DNA of 29,245 nt, from contig CAMPET010000003.1 of NCBI GenBank assembly GCA_946803715.1, positions 411,153-440,397 of the forward strand. Direction: 5' to 3'. The stretch's first letter is position 1; each line of letters opens with the position of its first letter. This document shows positions 1-11,234 of the stretch, piece after piece. A program made the translations under genes and the position numbers. The notes under the pieces are model-generated. The model did no database searches. It was not told the DNA's origin and saw nothing but the letters and a program-made list of their open reading frames with translations. The DNA is from Beroe ovata (Eukaryota; Ctenophora; Nuda; Beroida; Beroidae).

Positions 1-20
1 TGTGTGTGTGTGTGTGTGTG
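1..20. repeat. (TG)n microsatellite at the window edge
   Basis: Ten uninterrupted TG units. The tract is cut by the window start, so its true length is unknown. Confidence 0.95.
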
Positions 21-1041
21 ATTTTGAAGAAGCTCTCTGGAGTAAGGATAATGTAAAAAGATAGGTAGGTGAATGCTCACACGATTTATTTATTTCCCAC
101 TGTATTAAGTTAACAACTGTGTAGCATTGAGTGACCAATACTAATTTGCATGGAGGGGGGGGGCGCGATTCACTATCACTCTCATGTCCTTATCACACTA
201 TCATCTTGCTACAGTGGATATCACTATTCCTGATCCGTGAGGTGCTCCAATATGCACACCCAAACCCACACCCTACCACTGCAGTAGCACTACACAGTAC
301 ACCCTATATTGTCACTTTCCCCAGGAAACACTGTCCACTCCTATATCCACACAGACTTACCGACTAACTCGCTAATTCATGGTGATTATCCAGATGATTA
401 TGCAGATTTGGTAAATTAATGCAGGCACTTCGCTCTCCTTCACGTCACATTCTCAAACATAATTGCAAATTTATGACGGTTCCTGCCGAACATTACGCGC
501 TTAACAAAAGCTGCCGGAAACTATTCCCAGAGACTCCAATTAATTACTTTTTCCGAGTGTTTTTTCGCAGAAAGAAAACCCCGAATTTTTGGAGTGCACC
601 AGCTTAGATCTGAGAAGAGTCTTCAAGGAAGGCCTAGTCGAGGTTATTCAACAATCATTGATGGACCTACCCTATATATTTGATATGAAATGGATATTTT
701 AACAGATCTGTTGCATAGGCAAGAGGTTACTGTGTATCGTTGTTGTATATCAGTTGTCGAAATGCTGCAATGAGAAACAGAAACACACCTATATAGAGCT
801 GTTGCAGCATGTACTTTGCAAATGATCTTCTCAATTGTGAGACAATAAAATGTACTCCAAAAACAGAGTGTAAGCTTGTGATAGGGAATGAATGAGTGTA
901 AGTGCGTAAGTGAGTAATTCCGTGTTAGTGAATGAGTTAGTTAATCACTCAATGCTGCTTTGCAAAGCATACACTGTAATTTGCACAGTACTTCTACATT
1001 GTACGATCAATATACACAGATCACTATGTTGTACAGAGTAC

Positions 1042-1062
1042 AATATACATTATATGTATATT
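1042..1062. repeat. Perfect AT-rich hairpin
   Basis: Arms AATATACAT (1042-1050) and ATGTATATT (1054-1062) are exact complements around TAT. Further GTACAAT-like half sites surround it and partly extend the symmetry. The stretch 960-1100 is built from TGTAC/GTACA words, so simple-sequence origin is likely. Confidence 0.8.
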
Positions 1063-1528
1063 ATACATTGTACACAAAGTATGTTATATAACTTACACCA
1101 ATTACTCCTGCTCTGTGCGATATTGCCTCACTTAGATAATAGCACTCAATTACACAATGAACAATACAGTGCACTGTATTCAATGCCCGGCACAATCACC
1201 CTCAATAGTGTGCGTTATAACCTACTCTTAGTACAATAAACTGGGCGTGGCAACTAATCAAAGGGTGTGGTCGAGCCACACACACACTAACTATATCACA
1301 TTTCTCCCGTTCCCATTTATGTTTTTGGAGGACTTATCGCACGCTATTCGAGGTCGAGGAGTATTGCCGTATATGGGTTGGGATATTCAACCAAGGAATT
1401 ACGTAGCGGACACATAAATTGTTGTACTGTCATCACCTTACGAGAGCTTTGGAAACAGTGAGCTGGACATTATTGGGCTTGTTATTAATCGTTGCCGGCA
1501 GGAAGCTAGAAGTGGGGGGATATTACAG

Positions 1529-1536
1529 TGACGTCA
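1529..1536. promoter_or_regulatory. Consensus CRE palindrome TGACGTCA
   Basis: Exact 8-bp CREB/ATF consensus inside the 10-bp palindrome GTGACGTCAC. No gene start is recognised nearby, so a regulatory role is only a possibility. Confidence 0.3.
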
Positions 1537-3694
1537 CACTGGGCAAGTCAATCTAACTAGTCAATCTAAAACTAGAGGAGTACACTCCCTTGTGAATGTG
1601 ATCATATAGTGATACAGCCAATACATTATTAGATAGATCATCTATATGATATCAGGTATAGGTACTGGATGTCAGTGATTTGACCAAATATGAGCTACGA
1701 GTTATGACTATCCTCTCGCGCTGACACGCACACACACACAGCATCACAAGGATTGACCAGAAACATATCTATAGTATTGTCAATAACATAGGAGTAACAC
1801 TTTTGACACGCCTGCATGAGGTTCTGGACGAATCACTGTCGATTATAATGATATCCCCAATAGCCATAACATTGGTGTCAATTAATTGATACCAATGACA
1901 CTCACTCATGCCATAGAATATTATCAATATTCTTATTCGGCAGATTGCGCTAGGACACACTAATTTTTAACACGGAGCTAAGAAATAGCCCTGAAGACCT
2001 AGGAACAGATCTGAGGTGTAACCTGTGCGAGTTCATTACGAGGGGAGCTGTAACTTGATAATCGGTCTAATTTAATTAGAAAATTGGGTGTCAATTTCAC
2101 CCTGGGTAAAAAGATGTACTTTGACATTTTTGCAGCAAGACGAACTCCCAAATTGTCTGCAAAAAAGTGTGGGAAAGTGCGGACACAGGCATTTGGTAAG
2201 AGATTCCAGCTTTAATTACTATGCTTGTGTGAATTTTTGCAATAGCGATATTATAGTGATTAATATAGTGATAACAAAGTGATTTTATAGTTATTTTATA
2301 GTGTTTACTGTCTAATATACAGGATTTGGTACCTCGAATAGGATGAGAGGCAATACTAATATCGTAATTGATGACATTGATAATTGATGATAAGGTAGGT
2401 TTGTATCCTGATAGTATAATCATCTCATACTATACGTTATGTACCTATAATAATTGATGTACAAATTCTTTTTAAGCTGATAAATTTACATCACTTATCA
2501 TATCACTGACATGAGACATCTCACATCATACAGGAATTTTTTCTGGTGGCTTCCAACTTCTTAAAACCTTTTCTACCTCCTACGATTTGTTGCCATTGGA
2601 AGACGAAAACCTAGACTCGATCATAAACACATCTGCTGATAGAATCTTAATCCGACTACAAATTGATAAGCCATAAGCATGCAGTTTGTGTTTGAGTATT
2701 AAAAAGCTGGCCGTTCACCTGCTATTACTGATCGCCAACAAAGAATGTTTAAATTTAAGGAATATGATAGTTTTAACAATCGTAAGACGAAGAAGCTTTG
2801 AATCTTGGCAAAACCATAGTCCTTGTTGTTGATAGTCCTTGATTGCAGTATCAACAAATCTTGCGATCTAAAATAATACACAGGATGATAAAAGGTAGAA
2901 TCGTATCTTCTTTTCATGCTCAAAGACGCCGATTGCTTTTTTCTGATGACAGTGGTTTTCATTTCGGTACCACTCTGATCCAGGGACGTCAAAGAAATGG
3001 TAAAGAGATAGATTTGCTTTGAATCTCAGTATCTGCGTTTAGTTACTCGACAAAATAAAAGTTAAATCTGTCTTAAATGATATTTTTATTGTAGTCAGAT
3101 GACAAAGATTAGGGTATTCTCCTACTCCAAAAACGAGGTTTTATTAACCGATATATCGAGATATCTGAATTCTGAAGTACCCGATGAAAAGTAATACCTG
3201 CCTTACATCAGTATTGGGCGGAGTGACAGTAATTAGATTAGATCACACGAACCATTACACCGATAATACCACGAGAACCGCCTAATTGGTATCCAATTAA
3301 ATAACCACAGACACGGGAAATTGCCAGATTAGGCAATCTGTGACGGTCTATACTCATGGCATTTATAAATTTCGCGAATTCGAGCTAGTGGCTGAGTGCT
3401 TTATCAAACACAAAGCTTTAAAAACGATAAGTATCTTGTTATGCCCAATCAAAGCGATTATGCAAGAATACATATGTTGCAAGACGTAACAAAAGCTGAG
3501 GGTGGGTTTAAAATAATGTCCATCGAGAAATTACCGATTTTAAACCAGAGAGAAGTATCGATATAATTGCATACGAACACGTACTCAATATGATTGACAG
3601 CTGGGCGCTGGCCAATGGTATTGCTACAAACTTGGAGGATCTATCAATTGAGTCGCACCAAAGTTAACAACCCTAAACAAACTCTCTCTCTTAC

Positions 3695-4534
3695 CTGCTC
3701 ATGAAGGGACAGCAGTTTGATTCGTATTCTCTCGAGTTCCTCTTCATCTGGTTCAGGACTCGAAGCCACCTCCTCCCCTTCTGACTCTTCTTCCTCCTCG
3801 CTGGACGGGGGCTCTGACGATGATGCCAGTGAGGAGTTGAGGGAGGATCCCGGGATACGGGTAGTCCGCGTCGGCCGGTGATGATCTGCTGCTTTCTTCG
3901 CACGGAGTAATTCCGCCTGAATTTCCTGCTCAATCTCCAGGTCCATGCGTACCAGTTCAGACGGTTCAATGCCGTGTTTGACACCTATCTTACCGACGTC
4001 CAGCAAGCAAATCAGAACATTGCGCAATGCCCGAACTGTTCTGTGCTCTACAATGTCATTTGACTCGAACAGACAAATTTCGGGGACACCGAATTGTTTA
4101 CACCAGTTTATGAACTTACAAACATTGTCCCTGCAGAAAAATGACCCAACTTTGGGGTTTTCATACCATTTTCTAATCGCATAACTGGGTAAAGGGTGAG
4201 AATGGTTGGTGCGTTCCTTATATTCTGTAGCCTTTTGGTGTAAAATGCTGGCAAGTTTGCAAAAAAGGACGCCGTCTTCAAAAAGTTCGATGAAATTGTC
4301 TGGGGATATTTCAGCACTGAGAAAACCTGAGAGCCATATCGCAAGATCCTCCAAGAGTGGAATGAGAACAGGTTCTTCAGATAAGTTCAGCTGATTCTCA
4401 AAAGGCTCAGTACTTTTATCGGGAGATCGCCTTCTCTTTGGAGTTGCAGGTCTTTCGATATCGCGATACGTCATGACACGAACATATTCCGGTTGGATGT
4501 TTTCCTTGGACGAGCTTATGGAACAAAATATCAT
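3695..4534 (-). CDS. GAS2-family protein, calponin-homology exon (3' part missing)
   Basis: A 280-codon exon reads from ATG 4534 to a good donor (CAG|GTAAGA) at 3695/3694, phase 0; without splicing it would stop 16 codons later. The ATG is the first after an in-frame TAA at 4571-4573, although an acceptor inside the first ~10 codons cannot be excluded. Residues about 55-190 match a GAS2-type CH domain: an EDLAIWLSGFLS opening, then FEDGVLFCKLA, GSFFCRDNVCKFINWC, a CLFES stretch and GIEPSELV just after the domain. In this family the CH domain binds actin and a C-terminal GAR domain binds microtubules, linking the two networks. Residues about 225-270 are Ser/Glu-rich and probably disordered. 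No GAR exon is seen between 1 and 3694, so it lies outside the window or is absent. Family confidence is high; the exact paralogue (GAS2 versus GAS2-like) is not resolved. Confidence 0.85.
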
Positions 4535-4619
4535 GATTAAAACAATGTCTTGAAACAGCGCAAAGTAGAGTTAAAAAGCGGCAATATAGTACCAAAATCC
4601 AAAACGTGACATCAGACAA

Positions 4620-4934
4620 AATCGGGCAATTCCGAACACAAGTACAGTTAAACCTAACGCACTGCTGTGCTATGACTAGAATGAGATATTGCGCAAGCGT
4701 TTATAGGTAAGAACAAAATGAATGCGCATATGCGCGCGCGTCGCTTAGAGCGATACCAAAAGTTTTACAAATGGAAATGCGCGCGTATTCAAGAAAAATG
4801 TTCAATTTTTCCAACCGAACTGTAAACGCTTCAAATGACAGCAAGTTGAAATAAACCCAGTTGAACATTGTTTATCTATAATTCATAATTTTTGATCGAT
4901 GATAGACACTGTCGATTTCGTTTTGCGCGCGCGG
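4620..4934. other. Upstream flank of the GAS2-type exon, no gene seen
   Basis: The stretch holds GCGC-rich words (4729-4742 and 4925-4934) and the likely 5' flank of the minus-strand CH gene. I see no coding exon and no clear core promoter. Confidence 0.4.
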
Positions 4935-5335
4935 CTCAAACTTATTGATATTTTCAATTTCACTTTCAGACGCAATCGCATCAGACGCTTCAGCTGTCGC
5001 GGTCTCTGTCTAGCATCGGCAGAAAAATTGATGATGGACAAGGACCAAGTTGTAAGAAATTCCAATTCCATTCATGATCATCATCATGATCATGATCATG
5101 CTGCATGCGCGCGCAAATTACAAATTCAATATTATTGATGATCATCATGATGATCTAGTCCATTGTCAAGGTCTATCGAATTCGATGATATTGACACTGA
5201 TAGACGTCCCTGTTTGAGTTTCAGAGACAGAAAGGGTTGCCGCAGCATTCAGCTAAAACACTACATAGCTAAAACCTTATGTTCAAGTAAATTTACTTTT
5301 AGCTAAATGGTGCGCGATTCGCACCTTATAGTTAA
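4935..5335. repeat. Duplicated block, copy A
   Basis: This block is closely repeated at 5412-5905 in the same orientation. It begins with CTCAAACTTATTG and ends after the hairpin GGTGCG/CGCACC. Both copies hold the perfect palindrome AAGTAAATTTACTT near their right end and TAGCTAAAA/TTTTAGCTA words. Copy A has GATCATCATGATC-type palindromic simple sequence where copy B carries the inserted element. The reading frames inside are not conserved coding sequence. Confidence 0.85.
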
Positions 5336-5410
5336 CTAGAAAACCCGCCAAGTGGACGTGATACACAACCCTTTGGAAATTAGACAACAGGACGTTACTT
5401 TAGAACGACA

Positions 5411-5411
5411 N
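5411..5411. other. Single N, probable assembly join
   Basis: The ambiguous base sits exactly where duplicated copy B begins (5412). The second N at 19966 behaves the same way. Confidence 0.7.
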
Positions 5412-5905
5412 CTCAAACTTATTGATATTTTCAATTTCACTTTCAGCTGCAATCGCATCAGACGCGTCAGCTGTCGCGGTCTCTGACCTCTGTCTAGCAT
5501 CGGCAGACAAATTGATGATGGACATGGACCAAGTTGTAAGAAATTCCAATTCCATTCATGATCTTGATCTTGTAGGATTTTACCCTACCGTCGGTGCGCG
5601 CGATTTTCAATCCGCCAGGGATAAAATCCCGCCAGCAAGGGTAGGGTGAAATCCTACAAATCTTGATCATGCGCGCGGTAATTTGAAATTTAATTTTATT
5701 GATCGAGATCTATAGTCCATTGTCAAGGTCTATCGAATTCGATGATACTGATACTGATAGACGTCCCTGTTTCAGAGTCAGAAAGGGTAGCCGCATCATT
5801 CAGCTAAAACACTACATAGCTAAAACCTTATGTTCAACTTCAAGTAAATTTACTTTTAGCTAAATCAAAATGGTGCGCGATTCGCACCTTATAGCTTAAA
5901 GTTAA
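5412..5905. repeat. Duplicated block, copy B (contains a MITE-like insertion)
   Basis: Near copy of 4935-5335 with scattered substitutions and small indels, lengthened mainly by the 88-bp element at 5571-5658. It starts abruptly right after the N. It may be a true tandem duplication or the second haplotype of one locus placed end to end. Confidence 0.85.
5571..5658. mobile_element. 88-bp MITE-like element with terminal inverted repeats
   Basis: The left end TGTAGGATTTTACCCTACC (5571-5589) matches the reverse complement of the right end (5640-5658) at 18 of 19 positions. The inside is short, with a GCGCGC core and the palindrome GGGATAAAATCCC, and has no coding capacity. Copy A of the surrounding duplication lacks it, giving an empty site for comparison. 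The flanks are GATCTT-type simple sequence (gatct on the left, aatct on the right), so the target-site duplication is not resolved and I do not assign a transposase superfamily. Confidence 0.75.
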
Positions 5906-6306
5906 TATATCCTGCATGACTGTCAAAAACACCGTTTGAGGCAAAGGCCTCGCTAGCGCTCGCTACTTCGCTGTCCCAGCTTGTGAATGTGCACACGACC
6001 AGGTTGCGTCCCACTACTTTACTCAACCGAAAATGAAATTACAAGTAAACAATTTACAAGTAATAATTGAAACCGAAAATGAAATTGAAATGCGATAGAT
6101 TTGGGCCATGCAACGTTGGAACACGTTAGGCCTATACTTATCACTCGTACTAAATTCATCGCACTATTTTTTTGAAAATTCTTATTTTTGTCTCTTTTTC
6201 GGTGAAACAGATATGATGATGAATCGACGTATTTCTAGGCGCTGATCCCGAATCACCTCATGTGATGTAAAAATGCTTCCCTGGCGAGTTATGGGCGAAA
6301 AACTGA
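5906..6306. other. No gene recognised
   Basis: Mixed-sequence intergenic DNA with a short repeated motif, accgaaaatgaaatt, at about 6027 and 6072. No exon is supported. Confidence 0.4.
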
Positions 6307-6326
6307 TTTGGTCACGTGTGACCAAA
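6307..6326. promoter_or_regulatory. 20-bp near-palindrome with CACGTG core
   Basis: Arms TTTGGTCAC (6307-6315) and GTGACCAAA (6318-6326) are exact complements around GT. The core contains the E-box CACGTG; another GTCACGTGA lies near 6470. Symmetry of this kind suits a dimeric DNA-binding protein, but no promoter is identified here. Confidence 0.45.
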
Positions 6327-6360
6327 CATTTTCCCACTTAATCGCGTTTTAAACCCTCGT

Positions 6361-6440
6361 GTTAGGGTTTGGGTCAGGGTAAGGGTTGGGGTTTAGGGTC
6401 AGGGTTTGGTATTATCCTGTGGGTTAGGGTAAGGGTTTTG
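6361..6440 (+). repeat. Degenerate interstitial telomere-like (TTAGGG)n tract
   Basis: Repeated GGGTTAGGG, GGGTCAGGG and GGGTAAGGG variants run on the plus strand with one interruption (ATTATCCTGT). The tract is degenerate and lies between genes, so it is interstitial rather than a chromosome end. The closely spaced GGG runs could form a G-quadruplex. Confidence 0.75.
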
Positions 6441-7904
6441 GATGGTTCAGGAAACCGAAAAAACGTGAGTCACGTGATAAAAATAGGGCGATGGATTTAG
6501 TAAGAGCCTATGCCCTATACTTGTAGTTATAGCATTATAGCAAATGCAATAGCATTGCCCGGCAATGATGATCAATTCAAAACTGTCTCTGAGTCTTAGT
6601 AAGACTCTTACAGAAAGTGGTTCGTTGAACTTGACGCGCATCTGCCATGTAAGCTAGAAGGCGTACAATTGCAACCTGTATTATCAATAACTTAAGGCGT
6701 GTTCCCACATTGCGTGACCCAACCTGCGTGACCAAACCCACGTTGCGTGACTGGTGACATGACCTAACCGCGCCGGTTTCTACTTTCTACGACTTTTAAG
6801 TTTGTTCCCACTTTGCGTGACCCAACCTTTCAGTTTCAGTTCTCAGAGTAGAATAGGAGCGCGCAACGTGAGTCGTGACAACGTGTGCACATTCACTATA
6901 AGGCACTGTACAGCTAATTGGTGACCGTGAGGCTTAAACTATAAATTTGACTATTTTCTATTGACTGAGTGAATGAAAAAGCAGGCGAAGTTGTATAACT
7001 ATGGAGCAAGTTAAGATGTAAAAACTCACACATTTAGATTTTCCAGAAGAGGATCCATTTCTCTCGGCCTCGAGTATTTGACTAGAAACGACTGTCACGT
7101 GCTCTTTATCAATGATCTAAAATGAAAGGGGCGTGGTTGATTGGTTCAGGTTCATTTTGTAGAATCATTGAGTGAATCAGAATGAAAAACTGAGAGTGAA
7201 AGTGAACATTGTGTCTCACTACCGGCCCTACACATGATAGAATATCAATAAGTATTCAGAAAATGTGACTGTGAGCATGAATAATATGATCATTTTAAAA
7301 ATGGTGAGCGAACCATGCTTATTTCGGCGAAATTGTTTTAAAACGTGCGTGATATCACTATTTTGGAATGTTCCATTGAGTTCATATGGCTTCCTCGTGT
7401 CTGAATATGTTTATACATATTTCGAGTTTTTGAGTGGTATAGTGCAGACCAGTTGTATGGACTGTTGCAAGGTAACTAGTTATACTAAAAGTTGGACTGT
7501 TCATTCACAGCCACTGCTTACAACTGATAATGAACCATGGAAAATTCGACCGGAAAACATTAATTCTATGATGATAGTGAATATGAAAATATGAGAATGA
7601 GATGAAATGAGAATAGTACTGAGCAACTGAGACTGGAAACAAGAGCAAAGGGCTAAATTGTGATCAAAATTCGACAACCATTGCACCCACGTTGTTAAGT
7701 ACCTAAGTTGCACCCTGGAAAAATTTGGAGGCATTCAGAGCGATTTAGAGCGCTTTAATAGCGTCCAGTAAAATGCGGCCTTAAGGACGCGAATAAGGCG
7801 CAAATGAGAGCAACTGGGTACAATGCTTGTCGAAATGGTCGCAATTTTGACGCAATTAGAGCTTGCGCTCATGTTCCCACTAGGTGAATAGTGAATGTAC
7901 TCAC
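6441..7904. other. Non-coding flank or intron downstream of the large repeat-protein exon
   Basis: The minus-strand 1110-codon exon ends in a splice donor at 7904, so this stretch should hold intron and possibly a 3' exon of that gene. I could not identify the receiving exon. It contains GCGTGAC direct repeats at 6701-6827 and otherwise only short frames. Confidence 0.4.
6701..6827. repeat. 24-bp direct repeat pair with GCGTGAC cores
   Basis: Positions 6701-6724 and 6804-6827 match at 23 of 24 bases (GTTCCCAC.TTGCGTGAC core). Additional GCGTGAC copies occur near 6726 and 6744. A small tandem or transposon-derived repeat, or a cluster of binding sites, would look like this. Confidence 0.7.
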
Positions 7905-10900
7905 AGCCAAGTCTAGATTGGTTATCATCTTTCCTTTCCCCTCTCTTCGTAACTTCCGCTCCTTCATCAAATTCCAATACATTTGTCTGGTCGCTGTAGC
8001 AGATGGAGAAATCACCTTCTTGGAATGATCTCTTCTCACCGGGGACATGAAGTTTCTCCTGGGCTTCTCGCCCTTCCCTCCTTCTAATTGCACTTTGCCC
8101 GACAATTTTTCCTCACTAATGTCTATTAGAGGAGCTTTTGCTGGAGATTTGATTTTGAAATTCTCTTCAAGCGATGGGACTTTCATGTACTTCTTTCTGT
8201 CAAGACGGGGGTTTGGTTTTTCCATCCGGTAGTTAGATTTGATATCATCAAAGTTCGGTATATCAGAAGGCTTTCTACATTCATTGCTATCCGATAGCTG
8301 TAGCCCGGTCTCACGAGAAATTGTGTCAGAGTTATCATAGTCTGCACACTCATATGATTTACGAGACTCCAACAAATTTGATATCGGCTCTCCATCATTC
8401 AAAGGAACTTGCTTTGCCTCAGAGATACCAGATCCTGACGTTTTTTTCCGTTTTGGTATTCTATTACCTTTTCTTCGAGATAGCTGTGAGAGATCCTCAG
8501 AAGAGCCTGAAGATAATATCTTAGATTCTTTGGTACATGACGGTAACAGACTATTCTCATGCGAGCCATATTCTCCAACACTTTTTGTTGGCGTGTTAAC
8601 AGATTTGTTGTCCTTCAACTCAGGTGTACTCAACTCATTGTCACCTTCGTCATCAGTATACACTTCACCACCTTCAGAGAGTACTATATCTTCAGAGCTA
8701 TCTACAACAGCAGATCCAAGGCTCATTGGACTCAATTTTGAAGAGATGGATTCGAAGACACTATCACTACCCACGGACCCAAGTCGGGAAGTATTGACTG
8801 TGTTATCACTTTGTTGTCGAGAATGTCTCCTCCTAGGCGTAGGAGTAACACCACCAGCCAATATAGTTTCCTGGCTGTCACTCCTAAATGATTTGTGAGA
8901 ACCATTGCAATAAGGGGTCTGAGGGAATTGAGAGCCACCAGAATTACTCCTCGTGAAAGTTTCGGTGATAGAATCTTGCTGAATCTCATTCTGAATTGCT
9001 AATGTGGGAGTTTGAGCGTCCGAACCATCACATTCGACATCATTCAAGTTACTCAAGATGAGATCAACTGGGGTGTGTGTGCTCGATCTTCGTCTGCTGG
9101 CAACCCTTCCCATTCTTGATAAGTCCGGTGACTTAGGTACACCTGCAGACTCTGCATTGCCCTCAGGTTCACTACAGCTCGTTAAATCATCATTAAAGCT
9201 ATCTAAGGATGACGATGTAACGCTCGTATCTGTATCACTGGTTATGGGGATTGCTATCATCTGGTCTGAGTATGTTTCCAGAAATATCTTGTCCTCCTCA
9301 TCCAGATCTCCTGGAGTTTCAGAGAAAAATGCAGTCTTAGCTTTAATATCGCAAGCAAGACAACCGTGGTCCACATCAAAGTCCAATTTGGAAGCGTCAT
9401 CATAAGCAAAATGCTCATCAAATTGTGCATCAGGATAGCATTCCCGATAATCATCAAATATCTGCTGTTTTCGCCTCATGACGATATTTTTGGCAGACTC
9501 ACTAATGCCATTTTCACGAAGAAAACTTCTCTCGTCTTCCCAATCACTATCAAACAGAAATTCATCTGCAGGAGAGGTTTCCAAAAGGGTCTCAAGCTCA
9601 TAGAACTCATGCTGCATTTCTTGGAATGCCAAACCTACATCTGTCAGTTCATAGAGAGGGTCTGGCAACTCTATTTCACTATTGGGATACTTATCCATTG
9701 CCTCATTCAGAGCATTACTGAAACACATCAATTTAACATTTTCCGGGTTTGGCAGAGCATAGATTGCATCAAGGGAAGCAATTTCATCAGGGAAATTAGT
9801 CTCCAAGTTCTCTACTGCATTAAGCAGTGGTCCAATGGAGATCATCTTCTCTTCTACATATTGGAATACATGGCCTCTGGGAGACAGCTCAAACAGTTCA
9901 TCCGAAACCTCGTGAAACTCTATCATAGATATGTCATCTTCACCATAAATGTCTTCTAGAGCATTGCGTTTTAATAATCTCATCACATTGTCTTTACATA
10001 CGAGCCAGTTTCTGTCGTACAATTGAAAGACCAGTTCTTCATTGTCTTCAAGAATCTCATCACAAGTTTGATGACCGAATTCATTATTTATGGAATTTAG
10101 CTCAAGCTCCAACTGCCTTCGCTTCCTTTCTTCTTCGATGTACTCGTCCTCTTCAAGCTCAATAGAGTATTCTAGTTCCGGAAAAAGTTCCTGAGATTTA
10201 GATATCATTGATCGAACCAAGTAATTAAAGATATTGCGTTTGCTCAACTTCTTCTTGTCTCGAAAAATGTTTTCAGAATCAAATCCCCATTGATCCAATA
10301 ATTGGTTCAGCAATTTTTCCATGTCATCAGACGCCTCAATGAAAATGGCCATTTCAGCAATCTTTTTATGCAGTGTCTGCCGTTCCTTTTCACATTCAGT
10401 AAACTCATCAGGTTCTAAACCGAGGTCAAGGACACATCCCGGGTATTTCTCAGCAAGTCGATTGACAATGTTCCTCTTTCGTGCATTTCTCAGATTGTGA
10501 TGATTCACTTTCTTCTTTGAGGCAACCAATTCCTGAATTTCGGCTGACCATGATTCATCACGTGTATAAACTTCGATATCTTGTGTCAAATCAATGTGCT
10601 GGAAATATTCCTCTGCTTCCTGTCTGAGTTTCTCTTCCTCCGAAAACTCGTCTTCTTCAATGGGTAGGGAGTACTCATCAGACAACTCTGGTACAATAAT
10701 GCTGTATCTTTTGACAATACTTCGTTTTCTGGCTCTAATGAGATTACCCTTGGATACCTTCTTCCTCTCCTCCACGAGTTCTTTCACCTGTTCACTCCAA
10801 CCACGGGCCATAACACCCTCCAGCCAATCTTTGTATTCTGGCGTCTCCTCATTGGGGGCCTCACCAACAAATTCCTCGACTTCTTTCATTTCGGACTCAA

Positions 10901-11234
10901 ATTGTGACTTCACTTTGCTGGGATCATAATTGAAAGGAGTTCTCTCAACAGTTTCCACAACATTCATCTTTGTTTTCATCTCTTCGATCTGCTTCTGGAG
11001 TTTTAATTTTTCTTCTGCTTCGGCCTTTCTCTGAGCTGCAAGCCTAGCTGAAGGATCGAATGCCTGGGTACTTGACCCAGCAGCTCGAGACATCCTCCTT
11101 GCCATTGATCTGAAATCTTCTTCTTCGCTCACAGTCATTGAAATGTCTGATTCCAAGCGAGAGGGTGTTTTTCTGTCAAAACTTGTAAATGACTTTCTTC
11201 CTCCAAATGGTGACCCGTGGGGTGATGACGTCAT
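7905..11234 (-). CDS. Large protein with ~85-residue internal repeats, unknown family (3' end spliced)
   Basis: One exon encodes 1110 residues from ATG 11234, the first ATG after an in-frame TAA at 11244-11246, to a consensus donor (GGCT|GTGAGT) at 7905/7904, phase 0. I do not recognise the family. Residues 1-60 are Ser-rich and basic; 62-95 form a charged helix. About six degenerate units follow: conserved tryptophans at 146, 229, 316, 410 and 565 are spaced 83, 87, 94 and then 155 (about two units), each followed by a basic helix (for example KKVNHHNLRNARKRNIVNR) and an acidic DEF/DEY-EEE turn. Unit 5, around 487-530, has lost the tryptophan. Residues 640-1110 are Ser/Thr-rich and probably disordered, with RRRSS, RRRHS and KRKK basic clusters. 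The absence of signal peptide and membrane segments suggests an intracellular protein, perhaps a scaffold; this is inference. Confidence 0.85.
11226..11233. promoter_or_regulatory. CRE palindrome overlapping the large gene's start codon
   Basis: TGACGTCA is an exact CREB/ATF consensus and overlaps the ATG at 11234-11232. A TATATAAG string lies only about 12-20 bp upstream on the minus strand, too close to be the TATA box for a transcript that includes this ATG. Confidence 0.3.

Larger units (their letters stand above)
21..3694. other. No gene recognised; intergenic and/or intron of the GAS2-type gene
   Basis: About 3.7 kb of AT-rich DNA with only short, low-complexity reading frames. Because the minus-strand CH exon ends at a splice donor at 3694, some of this should be intron or 3' exon of that gene. 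I looked on the minus strand for the GAR signature (a VMVRVGGGW-like string and paired cysteines) and did not find it. Local features are a palindrome at 1042-1062 and a CRE-like TGACGTCA at 1529-1536. Confidence 0.5.

Noticed and set aside
910-1239. 109-codon plus-strand frame
   Set aside because: It is made from repeated TGTAC/TATA words and palindromes. It has no domain, and composition explains its length.
2699-2992. Basic minus-strand frame as a downstream GAS2 exon
   Set aside because: No convincing acceptor or donor and no GAR residues.
3695-11234. Large repeat protein and CH exon as one gene
   Set aside because: Both are minus-strand and phase 0 at the donor. However, the CH frame has its own upstream stop and ATG, no strong acceptor is evident, and 3.4 kb with duplicated DNA separates them. 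Kept as two genes.
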